From Opitutia bacterium (GTDB taxonomy: Bacteria; Verrucomicrobiota; Verrucomicrobiia; Opitutales; JANYDI01), in assembly GCA_025363695.1 (NCBI GenBank), contig JANYDI010000053.1, positions 1-17,441 of the forward strand: 17,441 nt of DNA, given 5' to 3'. Position 1 is the first letter of the stretch, and the number at the start of each line of letters is the position of its first letter. Both the position numbers and the translations under genes were made by a program. The notes under the pieces are model-generated. The model was given only the letters and a program-made list of their open reading frames with translations, was not told the DNA's origin and did no database searches. Below are positions 7,232 to 13,956 of the stretch, piece after piece.

Positions 7232-8767
7232 ATGCTTGCGATCATAAAATCAGGGGCGCTGCAGGGGATACACGCGGTGCCGGTGGAGGTGGAAGTCAAC
7301 ACGGGGGAGACGGGCGAACTGCGCTTGGTACTCGTGGGGCTGCCGGATGCTGCCGTGAAGGAATCGCAAGACCGTGTGTTTTCAGCCCTGACGAACACGG
7401 GGCTTTCTTTGCCCAATACGCGTACGACGATTAATCTGTCTCCTGGGACGATACGCAAGGAGGGCCCTCTTTACGATTTACCGATAGCTCTTGGCATTTT
7501 AGCGGCCACCCGGCAGCTTTCACGGGCGCATCTCAACGACTACTTAATTGCTGGGGAGCTCAGCCTTTCGGGCCAGACTTGCCCGATCAAAGGCGCCTTG
7601 GCCTTGGCGCTTTTGGCCCGCAGCCTTGGAAAGCGCGGCATCTTGCTGCCCAACGGATCGGCTCAGGAAGCGGCTTTGATAGAAAATTTGCCCGTGTATG
7701 CGGTGGATTCCTTGGATACCGCCGTACGCTTCCTCAATGACGAAAAGCCGCTGCAGCCCGTTTGCCCTCAGGATAGTCCTTTTCGGCAGCCGCCCAAGGA
7801 CGACAAAATCGTGGATTTTTCCGATGTTAAGGGTCAGGGTAATTTGCTACGGGCGGTCAAAATTGCCGTAGCTGGCGGGCATAATTTACTGATGATTGGG
7901 CCTCCGGGTTCGGGTAAAAGCATGATTGCCAAGCGCATTCCCACGATTATGCCGGAACCTTCCTTGGACGAGTTTTTGGAGGTGCTGCGTATCCATTCCG
8001 CGGCAGGTCTGACTTTACAAAAAGAGCACCCGTGTTTCCAGCGCCCTTTTCGCTCGCCACACCACACAATTAGTGATGTCGGGCTGCTGGGAGGGGGCAA
8101 TCCTCCGCGCCCGGGGGAGATTTCCTTGGCGCACAATGGCGTACTTTTTATGGACGAATTACCCGAGTTTAAACGTTCTACACTCGAGGTATTGCGACAG
8201 CCCCTGGAAGATGGCAGCGTTTCCATTGCCCGTAGCGCTGGACGCATTACTTTGCCGTGTTGCGCTATATTGGTAGCGGCCATGAATCCCTGCCCTTGTG
8301 GCTATTTGGGAGACTCGAAGCATGCTTGTCGTTGCAGCCTCAAGCAAGTAGAATCCTATCGCAATCGGCTCAGCGGACCGCTCTTGGACCGCATCGATTT
8401 GCATGTCGAGGTCCCCTGCCCGAGTATCGAAAGCCTACAGTCAGCGGCTCCCTCAGAGGGTTCGGCGAGCATACGCAGCCAAGTGCATGCTGCTCGGACG
8501 CGACAAGAGCGTCGTTTTTCTGATACGCAAACAACCTGTAACGCTCGGATGTCTCATCGACAAATCCGTCAACACTGCAACCTTGGCGCCCCACAAGTGC
8601 ATATTTTAAAGGAAAGCATGGAGGCGCTCAGGCTTTCAGCACGGGCTTACGACCGTATCCTGAAAGTGGCGCTCACCATCGCTGATTTAGACGATAACTC
8701 TGAAATTCAAACTGAACACCTCCTCGAAGCCATACGCTATCGGAGCTTGGATCGTGCTCTTTGTTAA
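7232..8767 (+). CDS. yifB: YifB/ComM-family AAA+ ATPase (Mg-chelatase-like)
   Basis: The 511-residue protein has the family's full length and layout. An N-terminal domain with SGALQGIHAVPVEVEV and GLPDAAVKES resembles the Lon-protease-like fold. The central AAA+ module has Walker A GPPGSGKS (223-230) and Walker B VLFMDELPEF (304-313). It is followed by NPCPCGYLGD and a cysteine cluster (CRCS), and a C-terminal Mg-chelatase-type helical domain. ComM is reported in naturally transformable bacteria as a branch-migration helicase acting on incoming DNA; in other species the role is less clear. ATG 7232 gives the canonical N-terminus. No Shine-Dalgarno is visible. The next gene starts 6 bp after the stop. 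Confidence 0.93.
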   Translation: MLAIIKSGALQGIHAVPVEVEVNTGETGELRLVLVGLPDAAVKESQDRVFSALTNTGLSLPNTRTTINLSPGTIRKEGPLYDLPIALGILAATRQLSRAHLNDYLIAGELSLSGQTCPIKGALALALLARSLGKRGILLPNGSAQEAALIENLPVYAVDSLDTAVRFLNDEKPLQPVCPQDSPFRQPPKDDKIVDFSDVKGQGNLLRAVKIAVAGGHNLLMIGPPGSGKSMIAKRIPTIMPEPSLDEFLEVLRIHSAAGLTLQKEHPCFQRPFRSPHHTISDVGLLGGGNPPRPGEISLAHNGVLFMDELPEFKRSTLEVLRQPLEDGSVSIARSAGRITLPCCAILVAAMNPCPCGYLGDSKHACRCSLKQVESYRNRLSGPLLDRIDLHVEVPCPSIESLQSAAPSEGSASIRSQVHAARTRQERRFSDTQTTCNARMSHRQIRQHCNLGAPQVHILKESMEALRLSARAYDRILKVALTIADLDDNSEIQTEHLLEAIRYRSLDRALC

Positions 8768-8773
8768 ATATTT

Positions 8774-9358
8774 ATGCACATATTAAGAGCTTTTATCTTA
8801 TTTACCCTTTATACATCTACGCTTTTTTCTGCCACAGGAATAAGGGTATATCCTATAAATCCACGGCCCCCGAAGGGGGTTACGGAGCCTCCTATGGCGA
8901 ATCAGCTCCTTGAAAGCCCTCCCCTTTATAGCATGGAAGCCCCAAAACACTGGGATCTTGCGCCCCCCAAGCCCATGCAAAAAGAGCGCTTTTTCGCCTC
9001 CGGGGCGGAAGTTTCCGTAGCCTGCTTTCCGGGCCAAACAGGTACCCTGTTGCAAAACGTCAATCGTTGGCTTGCTCAGCTCAAAAGGGCCTCCATTACT
9101 GAGGCCGAGCTTCCTCATTATTATAAAAAGGAGCCGCTTGGAAAGGAAACGGCCACCTGGGTGCGCCTGGAAGATGAGAAGGCTCAAAACGGCCTGCTGG
9201 TGGTCACGTTTTTTGCGCGCAATCATAGCTGGTTTTTTAAGCTCGAGGGCCCTGTAGAAGCGATAAAAGCTGAGGAAGCTGCCTTTTGCGCTTGGCTGAA
9301 ATCGTTTTCATTTAAGGGCCAAGGGGCACAAGTGCCCCTTAGGATCCCCTACAGGTAG
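8774..9358 (+). CDS. Exported protein of unknown function
   Basis: The first 20 residues form a signal peptide: basic start, hydrophobic FILFTLYTSTLF, then SATG. There is no lipobox cysteine. A globular domain runs from about residue 58 to 180, with PKHWDLAPPKPMQ, EVSVACFPGQTGTLLQNVNRW (in two pieces, NVNRW at 95-99) and SWFFKLEGP. From memory this pattern resembles a small exported family common in Verrucomicrobiota and Planctomycetota; its function is unknown to me. The natural end is probably near residue 181 (SFSFK). The last 13 residues are encoded by palindromic element copy 6, which begins AAGGGCCAAGG with CAA where other copies have TAA. It lies 6 bp after yifB and is probably co-transcribed. 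Confidence 0.75.
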   Translation: MHILRAFILFTLYTSTLFSATGIRVYPINPRPPKGVTEPPMANQLLESPPLYSMEAPKHWDLAPPKPMQKERFFASGAEVSVACFPGQTGTLLQNVNRWLAQLKRASITEAELPHYYKKEPLGKETATWVRLEDEKAQNGLLVVTFFARNHSWFFKLEGPVEAIKAEEAAFCAWLKSFSFKGQGAQVPLRIPYR

Positions 9359-9627
9359 CGATTTTATAAAATGCGATGCATTTTAATAAAATCGCTACCT
9401 GGTAGGAAATACTAAGCCCCCCACAGATCGCGAAGCGATCCGGGTGTACTTTATGAACTGCTTTGGAAGGGTGGTTTTAGCGGAGGAATTTTGAGCGCGG
9501 ACAAGGAACCTAGCGCAACGTGTGCTATAGCACTCGAGCGCGAAGGTGACACAGTCCCCGCTCAAAAGGCCCCGCTAAAACCACCCTTCGGGGATCCTAA
9601 GGGGACCACAGTGCCCCTTAGCCCTTT
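9313..9627. repeat. Composite palindromic element, copy 6 (variant with 124-bp inner palindrome)
   Basis: The left half is standard: hairpin A (9321-9340), GGATCCCCT, hairpin B (9352-9401), AAATACTAAGCCCCCCAC, C1 (9426-9440). The right half lacks B' and instead has a long inverted repeat. GAAGGGTGGTTTTAGCGG (9466-9483) pairs perfectly with 9572-9589, and the pairing continues imperfectly inward to a small palindrome, GTGCTATAGCAC (9522-9533). GGGGATCC and an imperfect hairpin A' (9598-9620, with ACC against GTG) close the element. Its first 46 bases lie within the coding frame of the preceding gene. The open frame through the inner module has no protein-like features. Confidence 0.85.
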
Positions 9628-9650
9628 TGCCCTTTGCCTCACTTTTTTAG

Positions 9651-9678
9651 TTGACACGGCGGCAAATATTGATATGGG
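9651..9678 (+). promoter_or_regulatory. Putative gap promoter
   Basis: TTGACA (9651-9656) is a perfect -35 box. The -10 is weak: TATGGG (9673-9678) at 16 bp is the best candidate. Transcription would start near 9685, about 16 nt before the gap ATG. It lies 24 bp beyond the end of element copy 6. Confidence 0.45.
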
Positions 9679-9700
9679 TCTTGTGCAAGATAAAGAGATT

Positions 9701-10789
9701 ATGGCTATACGGGTAGGTATTAACGGATTTGGGCGCATCGGACGTCTGGTGTTTAGAGCTATTTGCGATCAAAAGCTTTTGGGTAAGGAAATCGAGGTCG
9801 TCGCGATTAACGACCTGGTTCCTGCGGATAACCTGGCTTACTTGCTTAAGTATGACTCAACCCAAGGTGCCTTTTGCGGAAAAGTGGAACACAAGGACTC
9901 GGATACGCTTGTGGTCAACGGCCACCCTATTGCCTGCCTGGCAGTCAGGGAGGGCCCTAAAGCATTGCCCTGGAAGGCTTTGGGCGTCGATGTGGTTATC
10001 GAAAGCACGGGGCTGTTTACGCACAGCGATCACGCTTCGGGGCACTTGGACGCCGGCGCTAAACGCGTGATTATTTCGGCTCCAGCACAAGGAAATGTCA
10101 AAACTGTGGTGATGGGCGTTAACGAACATACGCTTACGGCTGCGGATACGCTCATTTCCAACGCTTCGTGCACCACCAACTGCCTGGCGCCCATGGCCAA
10201 GGTCGTCATGGATCATTTTGGCATTGAAGAGGGCCTGATGACGACGGTGCACAGTTACACGGCTACGCAAAAGTCGGTAGACGGCGCCTCACCCAAGGAT
10301 TTACGCGGCGGACGCGCAGCGGCATTAAACATTATACCTGCTTCGACCGGAGCTGCAAAGGCTGTTGGCCTCGTCTTGCCGCAGTTGCAAGGCCGGCTTA
10401 CGGGTATGTCCCTGCGCATCCCAACGCCTACCGTTTCGGTAGTGGACCTTACCGTACGTACCGAAAGAGCTACCAGCTATGGTGCCATTTGCGAGGCCAT
10501 GAAGATCGCGTCTGAAAGCTCCCTATGCGGTATTCTAGCTTACACGGAAGAAGAGGTGGTGTCAACCGATTTTATTCACAACAGCGCCTCCTGCATCTTT
10601 GACGTCAAGGCCGGCATGGCCCTCAATGACCGCTTTTTTAAGCTCATTGCCTGGTACGACAACGAATGGGGCTACAGCTGCCGTTGTGTAGATTTATTAA
10701 GATATGTGATGAGAGTAAAGGACCAAGGGGCGCTTGCGCCCCTTGGATCCCCTACCAATAGCGATTTATTAAAATGCTGCGCATTTTAA
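9701..10789 (+). CDS. gap: Glyceraldehyde-3-phosphate dehydrogenase with element-encoded C-terminal tail
   Basis: This glycolytic enzyme oxidises glyceraldehyde 3-phosphate to 1,3-bisphosphoglycerate. The Rossmann motif GINGFGRIGR is at the N-terminus, the catalytic cysteine is in ASCTTNC (Cys157), and HSYTATQ supplies the histidine. NEWGYS lies near the C-terminus. ATG 9701 gives the canonical MAIRVGINGFG; upstream in-frame codons to 9491 lie in element copy 6 and are not protein-like. The usual end is shortly after DLLRYV, but this frame runs about 23 residues further (from KDQGALAPLG) into element copy 7 and stops inside its hairpin B at 10787-10789. The product of 362 aa is therefore longer than the usual 330-340. 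Confidence 0.96.
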   Translation: MAIRVGINGFGRIGRLVFRAICDQKLLGKEIEVVAINDLVPADNLAYLLKYDSTQGAFCGKVEHKDSDTLVVNGHPIACLAVREGPKALPWKALGVDVVIESTGLFTHSDHASGHLDAGAKRVIISAPAQGNVKTVVMGVNEHTLTAADTLISNASCTTNCLAPMAKVVMDHFGIEEGLMTTVHSYTATQKSVDGASPKDLRGGRAAALNIIPASTGAAKAVGLVLPQLQGRLTGMSLRIPTPTVSVVDLTVRTERATSYGAICEAMKIASESSLCGILAYTEEEVVSTDFIHNSASCIFDVKAGMALNDRFFKLIAWYDNEWGYSCRCVDLLRYVMRVKDQGALAPLGSPTNSDLLKCCAF

Positions 10790-10960
10790 GTAAATCGCTA
10801 TTGGGCAAGGATATACAAGTCCCTCCTCAGATCCCTTCGGGATCGAGAGGGGGCTTAGTATGCCCTTTCCGATAGGCAATTTTACTAAAATGCGCTAGCA
10901 TTTTGTAAAATTGCCTATCGGTGGGGGATCCTAAGGGGCACAAGTGCCCCTTAGTCCTTT
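10718..10960. repeat. Composite palindromic element, copy 7 (full)
   Basis: This full copy shows especially clear compensation. Hairpin A (10723-10746) has GGGGCGC TT GCGCCCC. Hairpin B (10755-10804) has CCAATAGC pairing with GCTATTGG, where most copies have CCGATAGC/GCTATCGG. The centre (10830-10844) is GATCCC TTC GGGATC instead of GATCGC TTC GCGATC. GGGGCTTAGTAT, hairpin B' (10869-10921), GGGGGATCC and hairpin A' (10931-10954) complete it. The gap reading frame runs through hairpin A and stops within hairpin B. Confidence 0.9.
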
Positions 10961-10970
10961 CACTTTTAAC

Positions 10971-10998
10971 TTGACAAATGTTTTAGAATTGAGATTGT
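10971..10998 (+). promoter_or_regulatory. Putative promoter for rpmJ-rpmE-pgk
   Basis: TTGACA (10971-10976), a 16-bp spacer and GATTGT (10993-10998). The start point would be near 11005, only about 4 nt before the rpmJ ATG. It lies 10 bp after element copy 7, so this part of the cluster can be transcribed separately from gap. Confidence 0.5.
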
Positions 10999-11008
10999 TG
11001 TAAGTTTT

Positions 11009-11134
11009 ATGAAAATAGCGAGTTCGTTAAAGTCCCTAAAAGGGCGTCATCCTGACTGCAAAGTGGTACGCAGAAAAGGTCGTGTATATGTTGTTTGCAA
11101 AACCAACCCACGCTACAAAGCGCGTCAACGCTAG
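11009..11134 (+). CDS. rpmJ: 50S ribosomal protein bL36
   Basis: This 41-residue gene is easily missed because of its length. The protein starts MKIASSLKSLKGRHPDCKVV and continues with RRKGRVYVV and KTNPRYKARQR, a clear bL36. It has the longer alternative form with the KGRHPD insertion. Of the four zinc ligands of the classic form only two cysteines remain (Cys17, Cys30) and the histidine position is Tyr, so it probably does not bind zinc. It lies 11 bp before rpmE and shares its promoter. TAAG lies a few bases before the ATG but no true Shine-Dalgarno is visible. Confidence 0.93.
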   Translation: MKIASSLKSLKGRHPDCKVVRRKGRVYVVCKTNPRYKARQR

Positions 11135-11145
11135 AGGGTTTTTTT

Positions 11146-11400
11146 ATGAAAAAGGGGATACATCCTAAGCTCCAAGATACTATTTTTGTCGATATTTCTA
11201 CAAAGTTGAAGTTTTATACGGCTTCGACCCTGCATTCCAAAGAAATGCTTGTTGACAATGGCAAGGAGTACGCCGTCCATTATCGGGACGTGACGTCTGC
11301 GACACACCCCGTTTATACCGGAGAAAAACGTTTCGTCGATACTGCTGGGTGCGTGGACAAGTTCTTTGCTCGCGCGAAGGCACGTCAGCGTAACGGCTAG
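11146..11400 (+). CDS. rpmE: 50S ribosomal protein bL31
   Basis: The 84-residue protein opens with MKKGIHPKLQDTIFVDIST and contains SATHPVYTGEKRFVDTAG and a basic C-terminus, all typical of bL31. The CxxC and C..C zinc ligands of type A are absent: the only cysteine is in AGCVDKF. It is therefore a zinc-independent, type B-like form. ATG 11146 was chosen over upstream in-frame TTG codons, which overlap rpmJ, because it gives the exact family N-terminus. GAGGG about 7 nt before it is one of the few plausible ribosome-binding sites in the window. The pgk gene starts 5 bp after the stop. Confidence 0.93.
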   Translation: MKKGIHPKLQDTIFVDISTKLKFYTASTLHSKEMLVDNGKEYAVHYRDVTSATHPVYTGEKRFVDTAGCVDKFFARAKARQRNG

Positions 11401-11405
11401 TCGTC

Positions 11406-12611
11406 ATGTATCGTTACCAGGGCTTTGAGATCGCTACCTTGGCGGATCTTGACACGGCTCAGAAAGCTGTTTTATTGCGCGTTGACTTCAATGTGCCGAT
11501 AAATAGTGCTGGCGGCGTGGAAGATACTGCACGCATCGAGGCAGCTTTGCCCACGCTAGCGCGGCTCTTGGAAAAAAACGCTAAGGTCTTGATTATGAGT
11601 CACTTGGGTCGTCCCAAGGGAAGGCCTGAGCAGCGTTATTCTCTGGAGCCCGTGGCGAGTGTTTTGGCTCAACGGCTCAACAGGCCCGTTCTATTTGTCG
11701 AGGATCCTCTGAGCGCTGGCGGGCGTTCAGCGATTACCGCGCAGCCCTTGGGGAGTGTTACGTTATTTGAAAATGTGCGTTTTTGGCCAGCTGAGGAGGC
11801 CAATGATGCCGCTTGGGCCAAGTATTTCAGGGATCTTGCGGAGGTCTTTGTCAATGATGCCTTTGGGGTGATGCATCGTGCCCATGCTTCGACGGACGCG
11901 CTTCCCAGGCTTTTTGACCAGAAAGCCATGGGCCTTTTGGTGGAACAAGAGCTTGATTACTTTCATGGACGCCTAAAGACGCCGCAGCGCCCTTTTGCCG
12001 TGGTTTTGGGTGGAGCCAAGGTCAGCGACAAAATTAAGGTGATCGAGGCCCTTTTGAAAAAGGCTGATTTTTTGTTCATTGGCGGCGCCATGGCCTACAC
12101 CTTTGCCCTGGCTCAAGGACGCGCCGTAGGGTCCAGTTTGTGCGAGCCGGATTGCGTTTCTGTGGCTCAAAGGGTGATGGCCGCAGCCAAGGAGCAGGCT
12201 GTGGAGCTTTTTTTGCCAACAGACACCCTGATTACAGATCGCCTCGATTTTACCCAGCGTAGCGTGGGAACCCTGAAAGTTGCTGAAGGCGATATTCCTG
12301 AAGACTGGGAAGGCGTTGATATTGGCCCAAAAACAATAGAACGTTACACAGCAAAACTTCAGCAAGCCAAGACGATTTTGTGGAACGGCCCCATGGGTGT
12401 ATTCGAAATTCCCGCTTGTGCCAAAGGCACTCTGGCTATGGCGGCAGCCATTGAAGCCACGGGCGCCCTCACGATTGTCGGCGGTGGCGACTCGCTCAGC
12501 GCCGCGCGTCAAAGCCAGTGCCAGTTCTCCTTTATGAGTACCGGCGGCGGCGCTAGCCTCGCCTTGCTTGAGGAACGGATTTTACCAGGCTTGCTAGCAT
12601 TAAAGGGCTAA
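11406..12611 (+). CDS. pgk: Phosphoglycerate kinase
   Basis: This enzyme transfers phosphate from 1,3-bisphosphoglycerate to ADP, the step after gap. The 401-residue protein has RVDFNVP (residues 25-31), SHLGRPKG, FVNDAFGVMHRAHAS, GGAKVSDK, the hinge NGPMGVFE and the nucleotide motif GGGDS (359-363) followed by STGGGASL. The length is normal. ATG 11406 lies 5 bp after rpmE with no Shine-Dalgarno, suggesting coupled translation. The last codons are TTA AAG GGC TAA, matching the conserved end motif of the palindromic element (AAGGGCTAAGG). A remnant of the element end therefore seems to supply the stop codon, and a fresh copy follows at 12627. Confidence 0.97.
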   Translation: MYRYQGFEIATLADLDTAQKAVLLRVDFNVPINSAGGVEDTARIEAALPTLARLLEKNAKVLIMSHLGRPKGRPEQRYSLEPVASVLAQRLNRPVLFVEDPLSAGGRSAITAQPLGSVTLFENVRFWPAEEANDAAWAKYFRDLAEVFVNDAFGVMHRAHASTDALPRLFDQKAMGLLVEQELDYFHGRLKTPQRPFAVVLGGAKVSDKIKVIEALLKKADFLFIGGAMAYTFALAQGRAVGSSLCEPDCVSVAQRVMAAAKEQAVELFLPTDTLITDRLDFTQRSVGTLKVAEGDIPEDWEGVDIGPKTIERYTAKLQQAKTILWNGPMGVFEIPACAKGTLAMAAAIEATGALTIVGGGDSLSAARQSQCQFSFMSTGGGASLALLEERILPGLLALKG

Positions 12612-12626
12612 GAAGGAGAAGGAAAA

Positions 12627-12661
12627 GGGCTAAGGGCTAAGGGCTAAGGGCTAAGGGCTAA
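12627..12661 (+). repeat. Five tandem GGGCTAA heptamers
   Basis: Five exact copies of GGGCTAA run directly into hairpin A of element copy 8 (AAGGGGCACTC...). A sixth copy lies just upstream at the pgk stop (12606-12612), separated by a purine-rich 14-bp spacer. The heptamer is the conserved outer end of the element, so the array looks like local expansion of that end. Confidence 0.9.
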
Positions 12662-12932
12662 GGGGCACTCGTGCCCCTTAGGATCCCCTACAGGTAGGCA
12701 ATTTTAAAAATGCAAAGCATTTTATAAAATTGCCTACCTGGGAGGGAATACTAAGGCCCTCCCACGATCGCGAAGCGATCCGGGTGTATTTGTTAATGAC
12801 TCGATTCCGAAGGAATCTGTGGGGGCCTTAGTATATTCTTCCCGATAGCGATTTATCTAAAATGCGCTAGCATTTTAATAAATCGCTATCGGAAAGGGGA
12901 TCCTAAGGGGCGCAAGCGCCCCTTAACCCTTT
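12659..12932. repeat. Composite palindromic element, copy 8 (full)
   Basis: This is the clearest full copy. It has hairpin A (12659-12680, GGGGCAC TC GTGCCCC), GGATCCCCT, hairpin B (12691-12740, GGTAGGCAATTTT core), arm ATACTAAGGCCCTCCCAC (12748-12765), C1 (12766-12780), C2 (12803-12817), the inverted arm GTGGGGGCCTTAGTAT (12819-12834), hairpin B' (12842-12892, GATAGCGATTT core), GGGGATCC and hairpin A' (12904-12925). The ATACTAAG arms are inverted repeats of each other, so the whole element can fold as one long outer palindrome with nested hairpins. Confidence 0.92.
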
Positions 12933-12970
12933 AAATCACCCAGCTCATCGCATGCCAAGAATATTAGCTA

Positions 12971-12998
12971 TTGACATTGCCCTAAATATTCGTATTGC
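12971..12998 (+). promoter_or_regulatory. Putative promoter for the ndk-nudix-pdhAB operon
   Basis: TTGACA (12971-12976), a 16-bp spacer and TATTGC (12993-12998). The start point would be near 13005, about 13 nt before the ndk ATG. The -10 is only a partial match. It is the sole promoter candidate ahead of the tightly packed genes to 16055. Confidence 0.45.
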
Positions 12999-13017
12999 GT
13001 AGAAGTGATTTTTTAGT

Positions 13018-13425
13018 ATGGAGGAAGAAACACTGATTATCCTTAAGCCGGATTGCATCGAGAAAAAATGCGTGGGGCAAGTGCTGGAGCGTTTTGAGCG
13101 CGCTGGGTTTTGCTTTGCGCAAGCACGGGTATTACGCCTAGAGGGCACCCTGCTTCGGGAGCATTACGCGCACATTGCCCAAAAGCCGTTTTTCCCTGAG
13201 GTAGAAGCCTTTATGACGCGTTGTCCCTTGTTGTTTTTTGTCCTTAGGGGGAAAAATGTTGTGGAACGTGTCCGTGATTTACTGGGCCCCACGGACTCGA
13301 AAAAGGCTGACAAAGGCACTATTCGTGGGGACTTTGGGACGGACGTGATGCATAACATTGCGCATGCTTCGGATAGCCTTGAGAGCGCGGCTTTGGAGAT
13401 TCAGCGCTTTTTTGGTAAACGATAA
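13018..13425 (+). CDS. ndk: Nucleoside diphosphate kinase
   Basis: This enzyme balances nucleoside triphosphate pools through a phosphohistidine intermediate. The 135-residue protein begins EEETLIILKPDCIEK and contains GTIRGDFGTD and the active-site segment NIAHASDS, with catalytic His116. The common form there is N.VHGSDS, so Ala replaces the Gly after the histidine, a tolerated variant. The length is within the family's usual range. No Shine-Dalgarno precedes ATG 13018. The stop codon directly abuts the ATG of the Nudix gene, with no bases between. Confidence 0.96.
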   Translation: MEEETLIILKPDCIEKKCVGQVLERFERAGFCFAQARVLRLEGTLLREHYAHIAQKPFFPEVEAFMTRCPLLFFVLRGKNVVERVRDLLGPTDSKKADKGTIRGDFGTDVMHNIAHASDSLESAALEIQRFFGKR

Positions 13426-13956
13426 ATGGACACCCAGCCAACAGCCCTGCCCTTCAATGTGGCTTCCCTGGTCTTTATCAACGACGCTCAGGGGCGTTTT
13501 TTGCTTCTGGAGCGCAACAAGGCGCCTAACAAGGGCCTGTGGAGCCCCATTGGCGGAAAGGCGGAGATTCAAAAGGGGGAATCCCCCTTCGAATGCGCCG
13601 TTCGGGAGACTTTTGAGGAGACGGGCCTAAGCATTGAAACCCAAGACCTGCATCTTTTTGCCATGGTCACGGAAAGGGCCTATGAGTGTTGCGGGCATTG
13701 GTTGATGTTTCTTTTTCGTTGCAAAAAACCCATCCCTGCCTTGCCGCCCAATGGACGTGAAGGCCGCTTTGAGTTTTTTGAACGCGCGGCCATCGATGCC
13801 TTGGCCATCCCTGAAACCGATCGCCAGGCCTTGTGGACCCTTTTTGACGAACACCAAAACGATTTTGTAGCGCTGCGGGCAGATTTTAAGCCCGATGGAC
13901 AGCTCGAAATACACTACGAGCAGCGGCGTATGCCTCATGAAACCCCCCTATCGTGA
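13426..13956 (+). CDS. Nudix hydrolase
   Basis: The protein of 176 aa carries a Nudix box near residues 44-68, with GG at 43-44, Glu52, Arg60-Glu61, Glu64-Glu65 and Gly67. Seven residues instead of five separate the Gly from the first Glu (GKAEIQKGE), a two-residue insertion in the loop; the catalytic REUxEE part is intact. Nudix enzymes hydrolyse nucleoside diphosphate-linked compounds with a divalent metal; the substrate cannot be predicted here. The region after the box (GHWLMFLFRC) fits the fold. The gene abuts ndk and overlaps pdhA by 4 bp (GTGA), so it is part of the same operon. Its location between ndk and pdhA might suggest nucleotide clean-up, but that is only context. Confidence 0.9.
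   Translation: MDTQPTALPFNVASLVFINDAQGRFLLLERNKAPNKGLWSPIGGKAEIQKGESPFECAVRETFEETGLSIETQDLHLFAMVTERAYECCGHWLMFLFRCKKPIPALPPNGREGRFEFFERAAIDALAIPETDRQALWTLFDEHQNDFVALRADFKPDGQLEIHYEQRRMPHETPLS

Noticed and set aside
9491..9700. N-terminal extension of gap by 70 codons
   Set aside because: The frame lies in element copy 6 and the promoter region; the canonical GAPDH N-terminus starts at 9701.
12627..12661. GGGCTAA array as a telomere-like repeat
   Set aside because: The array is short, internal, and equals the end motif of the adjacent palindromic element.
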